From: CAYQDB01 sp964416195
GTDB taxonomy: Bacteria; Zixibacteria; MSB-5A5; GN15; FEB-12
Direction of reading: 5' to 3'
Length of the DNA stretch: 47,583 nt
NCBI GenBank assembly: GCA_964416195.1
Contig: CAYQDB010000018.1
Coordinates: forward strand, 1-47,583
The notes under the pieces were generated by a model that saw only the letters and a list, made by a program, of their open reading frames with translations, ran no database searches and was not told the DNA's origin. The first letter of the stretch is position 1, and every line of letters starts with the position of its first letter. The position numbers were made by a program, and so were the translations under genes. Shown here piece after piece: positions 42,468 through 47,583 of this stretch.

Positions 42468-43264
42468 CCACAGCGACGGCGAATCTGCAAGCTGATGACT
42501 ACCGGGTTGATCTGGCCGTTTTTCAGGGGCCGCTTGACCTGCTGCTCTATCTGATCAGGAAAGAGGAAGTAGATATATATGATATTCCACTGGCCAGGAT
42601 TACCAACCAGTACCTGAAATATGTTGAGCTAATGACGAACCTCAACCTCGAGTTGGCGGGTGAGTTCATCCTGATGGCGGCTACCCTGATCCGGATAAAG
42701 ACGAGAATGCTCCTGCCCCGAGATGGAAACGAATCCGAGGAGCCTGACCCCCGCGAGGAACTCATTTGGGCGTTGATCGAGTACAAGAAGTACAAAGAAG
42801 CGGGGGAAATCCTGCGCGAGAAGGCTCTTCTGGAGGAAAGGAACTACATCCCACCGGCGCCTTTGGGGAAGATTGACAGCAGGATTGATTGGGCGCAAAA
42901 CACAACTCTGTTTGATCTGCTGACAGCTTTCAAGGATGTGTTGTCGGCTCGTCGGGATGAGACGTTTCATCAAGTCGCTACCGAGGAAGTATCGGTGCTG
43001 GACCGGATGCGTTACATTATCGACCGGTTGCAGGCCGTGGAGTTTTCGACGTTCAACGACTTGTTTGCTGATATGCCGATAAAAGTTGTCGCGGTAGTTA
43101 CTTTTATTGCCCTATTGGAGCTGGCCCGCACGCGACGAGTGGCTATTGAGCAGTCCCGGCTATTTGCCGAGTTGCGTGTCTATCGCGGGGAGGCGTTTGA
43201 GACTGGACAGCAGGCTATTGATTTGCTGGAGCGCTCGGAGGTTGAAAAAGAGGTGATGGTATAG
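42464..43264 (+). CDS. scpA: Segregation and condensation protein A
   Basis: The 266-residue kleisin bridges the SMC heads and recruits ScpB. The N-terminal YRVDLAVFQGPLDLLLYLIRKEEVDIYDIPLARITNQYL is diagnostic, as are EFILMAATLIRIKTRMLLP and the C-terminal winged-helix ending TFIALLELARTRRVAIEQ. Translation is coupled to trpS upstream and scpB downstream. Confidence 0.96.
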   Translation: MTTATANLQADDYRVDLAVFQGPLDLLLYLIRKEEVDIYDIPLARITNQYLKYVELMTNLNLELAGEFILMAATLIRIKTRMLLPRDGNESEEPDPREELIWALIEYKKYKEAGEILREKALLEERNYIPPAPLGKIDSRIDWAQNTTLFDLLTAFKDVLSARRDETFHQVATEEVSVLDRMRYIIDRLQAVEFSTFNDLFADMPIKVVAVVTFIALLELARTRRVAIEQSRLFAELRVYRGEAFETGQQAIDLLERSEVEKEVMV

Positions 43265-44071
43265 GTGATGATCGATGGGATTCGCAACTCAGTCGTTGAG
43301 GCGCTGATCTTAGCGTCCCCGGAACCGTTGAGCGGCCGGAAAATAGCCGAGGTCGTAGATGATATGACGATTGGCAAAGTCGGTCAGGCAGTGGCTGAAC
43401 TTAACAACCGTTACATGCAGGCCGGGGCCGCCTACCGGATACGCGAGCTTGCCGGTGGATACCAGTTCTATATTGTGCCGGAGTTCACCGGCTGCGTCGA
43501 GGAGCTGTTTACGCGGCGGCGCAAGATGCGGCTCACCAGAGCGGCGCTGGAGACATTGGCCATCATCGCTTATCGTCAGCCGGTCACGAGGGTTGAAATA
43601 GAACATATCCGCGGCGTTGCCTCTGATGGTGTAATACACAACCTCTTGGAAAAGAGCTTGATCACGATCAGGGGGCGCGCTTCTACCGTTGGCAAACCTC
43701 TCCAGTACGGCGTTACCGATGAATTTCTGAAGTTCTTCGGCCTTAACAGCCTGGAGGACCTTCCCCGGATGTCCGAGATCGAGGAGCTGATTTCATTGCA
43801 GGATTCAAGGTCACAAACAGAGTTGGAGTTGGGCGGCGGCGACTATGCCGTGAAGTTGAACATTGCCGACGGTACTTACGATCCCAATCGAACAATAGAG
43901 ATCGATGAGATCACTGGTGAACTACTGACGTCGAGTGACCCCTCACCTTCCCCCGACACCGATATCGATTCGACAGACGGCACTGAGGAAGAGACAGTCG
44001 ATGCGGACGAGGCCGATCAAGCACAGACGGGTGTAATTGTTGACCTGAATACCGCACGGGAAAGCTCATAG
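43265..44071 (+). CDS. scpB: Segregation and condensation protein B
   Basis: The 268-residue ScpA partner has two winged-helix domains: VEALILASPEPLSGRKIAEVV and YRIRELAGGYQFYIVPEF, then TRAALETLAIIAYRQPVTRVEIEHIRGV. The tail after about residue 190 is long, acidic and low in complexity, beyond the usual ScpB length. The start is GTG 43265, directly after the scpA stop; ATG 43268 is an alternative. Confidence 0.95.
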   Translation: MMIDGIRNSVVEALILASPEPLSGRKIAEVVDDMTIGKVGQAVAELNNRYMQAGAAYRIRELAGGYQFYIVPEFTGCVEELFTRRRKMRLTRAALETLAIIAYRQPVTRVEIEHIRGVASDGVIHNLLEKSLITIRGRASTVGKPLQYGVTDEFLKFFGLNSLEDLPRMSEIEELISLQDSRSQTELELGGGDYAVKLNIADGTYDPNRTIEIDEITGELLTSSDPSPSPDTDIDSTDGTEEETVDADEADQAQTGVIVDLNTARESS

Positions 44072-44170
44072 CTTGATCCGATAGAAAACCATGCGGGACC
44101 TGATGCTCCTGGACTTGTTCAGGGAGCCTCAAGTGATAGGGTCACATTATCTCGATGGAGGGGAGAGGCT

Positions 44171-44890
44171 TTGATCAGACTCAGCAAGTACCTATCTCTG
44201 TGTGGAATTACCTCTCGTCGCGGCGCGGAGGTTATGACTGCCGAGGGACGCGTTACTCTCAATAATGTTACCGTGGAAAAGGTGGGGACGCTTGTCGATG
44301 AGACCTCCGATTTAGTGAAAGTCGACGGCGCAGTTGTCGTGCCTGTGGCAGAAAAGGTCTACGTTGTTCTCAACAAGCCGCGGAAAGTAATGACGACACT
44401 GCACGATCCCTTTAAGCGAAAAACTGTTTTACATTATCTGAAGAATCTGAGCCACCATGTCTACCCGATCGGGCGACTCGATTTCGACACCGAGGGCGTC
44501 TTGCTCCTTTGTAACAATGGCGACCTGGCCTTCCGGCTGGCACATCCGAGATACCAGGTTGAAAAGGTGTATGAGGCGACAGTGGCCGGTCGTTTCAGGC
44601 GTGAGGATGGTATGAGTATTCAACACGGCGTCATGCTGGAGGATGGCGTGATAGGTCGGGCGCGAGTTGATGTTCTTGGGTATGGAAAGAATGCAACCCG
44701 TCTGAGACTGACATTGACTGAGGGGCGCAAGAGGGAAGTCAAGCAACTGTGTAAGAGTGTTGGGCACCCAGTCAGTAGGCTGCGTCGCGTGGCATTTGGA
44801 GGTATTACGGCAAGAGGTCTGCCATCGGGCGCCTGGCGACATCTGACCGGGAAGGAGGTGGAAGGGCTGAAATCTTTAGTGGGGTTATGA
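44171..44890 (+). CDS. rluB: 23S rRNA pseudouridine synthase RluB-type
   Basis: The 239-residue protein has an N-terminal S4 domain (RLSKYLSLCGITSRRGAEVMTAEGRVTLNN) and a RsuA/RluB catalytic domain with VLNKPRKVMTT, YPIGRLDFDTEGVLLLCNNGDLA (catalytic Asp in GRLDFDTEG) and LTEGRKREVKQLC. It modifies 23S rRNA near position 2605 in characterised relatives. TTG 44171 follows GGAGGGGAG. Adjacency to scpAB is common in bacteria. Confidence 0.93.
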   Translation: MIRLSKYLSLCGITSRRGAEVMTAEGRVTLNNVTVEKVGTLVDETSDLVKVDGAVVVPVAEKVYVVLNKPRKVMTTLHDPFKRKTVLHYLKNLSHHVYPIGRLDFDTEGVLLLCNNGDLAFRLAHPRYQVEKVYEATVAGRFRREDGMSIQHGVMLEDGVIGRARVDVLGYGKNATRLRLTLTEGRKREVKQLCKSVGHPVSRLRRVAFGGITARGLPSGAWRHLTGKEVEGLKSLVGL

Positions 44891-44989
44891 TGGGTAAAGC
44901 ACTGCTGCAGGGTCTTCTCTCGAGGCAAAGGATCAAGACAGTCTTGCTAAGTTGGGATATTTGACTATCTTTATTAAATGTGTAGGATT

Positions 44990-45952
44990 ATGAAACAGGC
45001 TGTTGCCGCGTGGCTGGCCTTGACAGCAGTAGCCGTCATGGGGCAAGCCAAGGGGATTCCTGACGCCATTGAGCGAGATCATTTCATCTACTATGTTGAC
45101 AACCCGCGATACGTTCAGCCGTCCGACTCTCTTCTCAACAGCGTGAGGCTGCGATTGAAAGAGATGTTGAGGGATACGCTGCCATACAAAGCGTCGATCT
45201 ACATTGTTGAGGATGATAACTCTTTCAAGAGGCTGATACGGGGGCGCTTTCCCGATTGGGGCGCGGCGGCGGCTCTCCCTGAACGCAAATCTATCGCCAT
45301 CAAGTCACCGGACAAATTCAACATCGGCAAGTCCCTGGCTGAGCTTCTGGCTCACGAGTACGCCCATCTTGTCGTAGCAGACAGGAGAGGGTTTTACTCG
45401 GTGCCAAGGTGGTTTGACGAAGGCGTCGCGATGCTGGTGTCTACGGAGTGGAGCTGGTCGGATAATCTGGCCATGGGCAAGGCTGCCATTTTCGGGGAAT
45501 TCATCCCTTTGAGAAAAATCCAGAGGGTGAACCGTTTTAACCAAAGCCAGGCGCAGGTGGCCTATGCCGAGTCGTATCTGGCGGTGAGTTATCTGATCAA
45601 TGAGTATGGAAAAGAGGCGCTCAACAGGTTCCTTGACGAAATCGCGAAAGGTTCGTCAGTTGACGATGCCCTGATTGCGACCAGCGGAGCGAACTACAGC
45701 GAGTTCGAAGAGGAGTTCGAGAAGCATTTGAGCACTCGTTATAACGCTAAAGCCCTTCTGATAGACACTATGTACTTCTGGGTAGCCCTTGCTATAATCG
45801 TTGTCATCGGGGGACTGTTGCGCTATCGAAAGAGACGGCAATACTACAAGAAGTGGGAACAGGAAGAGCGACTGCAGTCAACTGACTTTGACTATGGCGA
45901 TCCCAACCGTCCCGAAAAGATAGACGACGAAGACGAACCATGGCGTGGTTGA
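44990..45952 (+). CDS. Membrane-anchored peptidase-MA-like metalloprotease
   Basis: The 320-residue protein has a signal peptide (AVAAWLALTAVAVMGQA), a periplasmic zinc-peptidase domain and a C-terminal membrane span (VALAIIVVIGGLL) with a basic then acidic cytoplasmic tail. The zinc site is HEYAH (122-126), and Glu144 in RWFDEGVA is the likely third ligand, as in peptidase MA-like proteins. SVPRWFDEG and AYAESYLAVSYLINEYG match the family. ATG 44990 is preferred to 44978 for the signal peptide. It overlaps the acyltransferase gene by 13 bases. Confidence 0.85.
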   Translation: MKQAVAAWLALTAVAVMGQAKGIPDAIERDHFIYYVDNPRYVQPSDSLLNSVRLRLKEMLRDTLPYKASIYIVEDDNSFKRLIRGRFPDWGAAAALPERKSIAIKSPDKFNIGKSLAELLAHEYAHLVVADRRGFYSVPRWFDEGVAMLVSTEWSWSDNLAMGKAAIFGEFIPLRKIQRVNRFNQSQAQVAYAESYLAVSYLINEYGKEALNRFLDEIAKGSSVDDALIATSGANYSEFEEEFEKHLSTRYNAKALLIDTMYFWVALAIIVVIGGLLRYRKRRQYYKKWEQEERLQSTDFDYGDPNRPEKIDDEDEPWRG

Positions 45953-46818
45953 GCCATAACATCGAATATTGTTTTACTCTGCTTGGCGTGAAGCTGGCCG
46001 GTCTTATGTCACCCCGACTGGCCGATGCTCTTGGGGCGGCGCTCGGCAGTCTGGCCTATGTGCTACTTACCTCGCGGCGACGGATTGCCTATGATAACTT
46101 GAATAAAGCAATGGGGGACGTGCTTTCCCAACAGGAGATGCGGGCAATAGTCAAGCGCGTGTTCAAAAACATAGGGCGCACGCTTGTGGAGTTTAGCCGC
46201 TTCGGGAAGATCAAGCTCGATGGGGCAAAGAGAATTATCGTTGGGGATGGATTGGAACATCTGCAGAGAGCGCATGGTGGAGGTAAGGGGGCGATTGTTG
46301 TCACCGCTCACTTCGGCAACTGGGAGCTCCTAGGGAGTTGGGTTGCTGCAAGTGGTTTTCCCGTTGATTTTCTTGTCGGCACACAGCACAACAGGAAAGT
46401 GGATGGCTTGTTAAACGACTTTCGAAGGGAGATGGGAGCGAGCATCATCCCTCTCAAGACAAGTATCCGCGGTATCTTCAAGTGCCTCCGGGCAAATCAC
46501 ATTACCGCTCTCGTTTCCGACCAACATGCGCCCTCAGGCGGTGTGGTCTTGGACTTCTTTGGACGCAAAGCGGCCACTCCCAAGGGCCCGGCGGCGCTTG
46601 CTTTGAAGGCGGGGTGTCCCCTAATCCCACTTCTAATGCGTCGTGAGCGGTACGACCGGCACGTGGTTATGGCCAGTGAGCTGATTTACCCTCCCAACAG
46701 CGGCGACGATGAAAAGGATATTGAAACAATGACGATGGCGTACACAAAGTCCTTTGAGGACGGGATACGCAAATACCCGGATCAGTGGATGTGGACCCAT
46801 CGCCGGTGGAAATTATGA
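45940..46818 (+). CDS. LpxL/HtrB-type lysophospholipid acyltransferase
   Basis: This 292-residue inner-membrane-associated enzyme is of the Kdo2-lipid-A acyltransferase superfamily, adding a secondary acyl chain to lipid A or a related glycolipid. Catalytic HX4E is HFGNWE (His124, Glu129). The segments LVSDQHAPSGGVVLDFFGRKAATPKGPAALALKAG and a closing QWMWTHRRWK are typical. It supports a Gram-negative envelope. Acceptor specificity (LpxL, LpxM or other) cannot be told. Confidence 0.9.
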   Translation: MAWLSHNIEYCFTLLGVKLAGLMSPRLADALGAALGSLAYVLLTSRRRIAYDNLNKAMGDVLSQQEMRAIVKRVFKNIGRTLVEFSRFGKIKLDGAKRIIVGDGLEHLQRAHGGGKGAIVVTAHFGNWELLGSWVAASGFPVDFLVGTQHNRKVDGLLNDFRREMGASIIPLKTSIRGIFKCLRANHITALVSDQHAPSGGVVLDFFGRKAATPKGPAALALKAGCPLIPLLMRRERYDRHVVMASELIYPPNSGDDEKDIETMTMAYTKSFEDGIRKYPDQWMWTHRRWKL

Positions 46819-46884
46819 GAAAGGAAGCAACTTTCCTTTCGGTGAGCCGGTATAAAACTGATATGGAACAGGAACAGAGCTATT

Positions 46885-46939
46885 GTCGGGTTTCTCATTT
46901 CGTCCGCCTGAGGCGGATTCCATTCGGAACCCGACCTAC
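46885..46939. repeat. Reverse copy of the 30590 hairpin repeat
   Basis: GTCGGGTTTCTC, then CGTCCGCCTGAGGCGGA, then CGGAACCCGACCTAC is the reverse of the 30590-30632 unit, with a longer middle part. It is located about 65 bases after the acyltransferase stop. The rest of 46819-47145 has no gene. Confidence 0.6.
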
Positions 46940-47046
46940 TATGTATCTGCTTGGCCGGGGTCTGTATCCAGCAGAGTAGAGTCTCAACCGTGAGGGACGG
47001 CAATGTGAAGAAATCCGTTCTTGTTGTTGGTGTGTTAGACAATCAT

Positions 47047-47069
47047 GGCAGGTCTCGGAGAAACCTGCC
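47047..47069. repeat. GGCAGGT hairpin repeat, copy 1
   Basis: GGCAGGTCTCGGAG followed by AAACCTGCC is a hairpin repeated base for base at 47312-47334, 265 bp downstream. Confidence 0.7.
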
Positions 47070-47145
47070 CTTGTATCTTATCTCCTGTCATAAAGCGATG
47101 GCATTAATCTTTTTTTCCCATCGGTTGTCATAATACGTTACAGCT

Positions 47146-47379
47146 ATGTTGAATGGTAGCCATGAGATTGTTGAACATCTTGTACGCCAGACGAAGATTG
47201 GCAACCGAGAGACCTTTTCCAGGCTGGTGAGGGTGCTGATGAAAGATGTACAAGCTTTGGCATTAATAACACAGAATTGTAAGGCAGGAGTTCCTGGCTC
47301 CTGCCAATTACGGCAGGTCTCGGAGAAACCTGCCGTACAAATGGCGCTGACGTCTTGTTTAGCGGAATATCAAAGATGA
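47146..47379 (+). pseudogene. Apparent ECF sigma-factor N-terminal fragment
   Basis: The frame begins with MLNGSHEIVEHLVRQTKIG followed by NRETFSRLVRVLMKDVQALAL, which resembles region 2 of extracytoplasmic-function sigma factors (LV..A..GD..AF..LV......V..LAL). After about residue 42 the sequence becomes the hairpin repeats at 47283-47336 and the similarity ends; the frame runs on to a stop overlapping the ATG of the next gene. Region 4 is absent. It is probably a sigma gene truncated by repeat-associated rearrangement. The family call rests on about 35 residues. Confidence 0.4.
47283..47336. repeat. Tandem hairpins GGCAGGAG and GGCAGGT (copy 2)
   Basis: GGCAGGAG-TTCCTGG-CTCCTGCC (47283-47305) is immediately followed by the second copy of the 47047 hairpin within TACGGCAGGT...ACCTGCCGTA (47309-47336). 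Both lie inside the 47146 frame. Confidence 0.7.
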
Positions 47380-47583
47380 GGAAAAACACTTTGAAAAAGC
47401 TCATATTTGTCGTCATCATAGTCACCGTAATTCTTGGCGGCTATTACGGCATTAATGCCCTCTTTTCCACATCGTATGAGATACCAACGGCCAAAGTCGA
47501 TAAAGGGGAGTTTGTCATATCTCTAAATGAGAACGGCACGGTCGACGCCACGCGCGCCGTCACTCTCTCCACTCCGCGGATAA
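47376..47583 (+). CDS. Periplasmic adaptor (HlyD/MFP) subunit, N-terminal part
   Basis: The frame runs off the right edge after 69 residues. It begins MRKNTLKKLIFVVIIVTVILGG, an N-terminal membrane anchor, followed by PTAKVDKGEFVISLNENGTVDATRAVTLSTPRI, the first beta strands of a membrane-fusion protein of RND or MacA/ABC-type export pumps. ATG 47376 overlaps the stop of the preceding broken frame. The transport partner lies beyond the window. Confidence 0.75.
   Translation, partial: MRKNTLKKLIFVVIIVTVILGGYYGINALFSTSYEIPTAKVDKGEFVISLNENGTVDATRAVTLSTPRI

Noticed and set aside
1..47583. tRNA genes, rRNA genes, CRISPR arrays, riboswitches
   Set aside because: No TPsiC-like GTTCGA arm in a cloverleaf context, no regularly spaced direct repeats and no recognisable riboswitch core were found by eye in the gaps; a covariance-model scan was not possible.

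Overview
The window looks like a chromosome segment from an uncultured Gram-negative bacterium of the FCB superphylum, most likely candidate phylum Zixibacteria or a close relative. This is inferred from gene content, not from a marker-gene search. The pointers are a secreted protein opening with a paired dockerin-like calcium cassette (20614-21744), DUF2723 and YfhO membrane proteins, an LpxL/HtrB-type acyltransferase, and NtrC-type sigma-54 activators. I see no rRNA, tRNA, CRISPR array, prophage or insertion sequence with a transposase.

Layout. 1-1589: end of a membrane protein, a MITE-like element, a DUF3795 protein and an aminoglycoside-nucleotidyltransferase-like protein. 1987-3933: S9 peptidase lipoprotein with its own terminator. 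4193-8344: tight metabolic operon (unrecognised 411-residue protein, cupin, homoserine-dehydrogenase-like enzyme, aldehyde dehydrogenase). 8451-11159: small membrane protein facing a DUF2723 protein. 11384-14013: small secreted protein followed two bases later by a TPR/AAA+/Fis sigma-54 activator, read from a promoter divergent to the DUF2723 promoter. 14014-14919: a degraded stretch with an orphan terminator, a 50-residue membrane ORF and a truncated SDR gene. 15004-20473: secreted LolA-like protein, NtrC-type response regulator, degenerate GGDEF protein and the stator pair motA-motB. 20614-21744: dockerin-type secreted protein with two Cys-rich repeats.

22085-26021: HIT hydrolase overlapping a LeuC-like protein that has lost its Fe-S ligands and carries two N-terminal helix-turn-helix-like repeats, then cysK and cysE for cysteine synthesis. 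26332-35641: glycan/envelope locus (sugar aminotransferase, GT-C protein with C-terminal TPRs, polyprenyl-phosphate glycosyltransferase, flippase-like protein, YfhO, a DPM1-like and a rhamnosyltransferase-like GT2), most genes overlapping or nearly so. The 3' half of the last GT2 gene is repeated at 36805-37274 with an AT-rich segment carrying a secreted protein gene between the copies. 38036-40977: thioredoxin-fold-like small protein facing a glyS-recO-ftsB cluster. 41433-44890: trpS-scpA-scpB-rluB. 44990-46818: membrane-anchored metallopeptidase and acyltransferase. 47146-47583: an apparent sigma-factor fragment broken by hairpin repeats, then the start of an RND/ABC periplasmic adaptor.

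Intergenic DNA is rich in short dispersed palindromic repeats of at least three families, which recur upstream, downstream and inside decayed genes. The most unusual loci are the DNA-binding-like LeuC pseudoenzyme, the small secreted protein plus TPR sigma-54 activator pair, the unassigned operon at 4193-8344 and the GT2 duplication.
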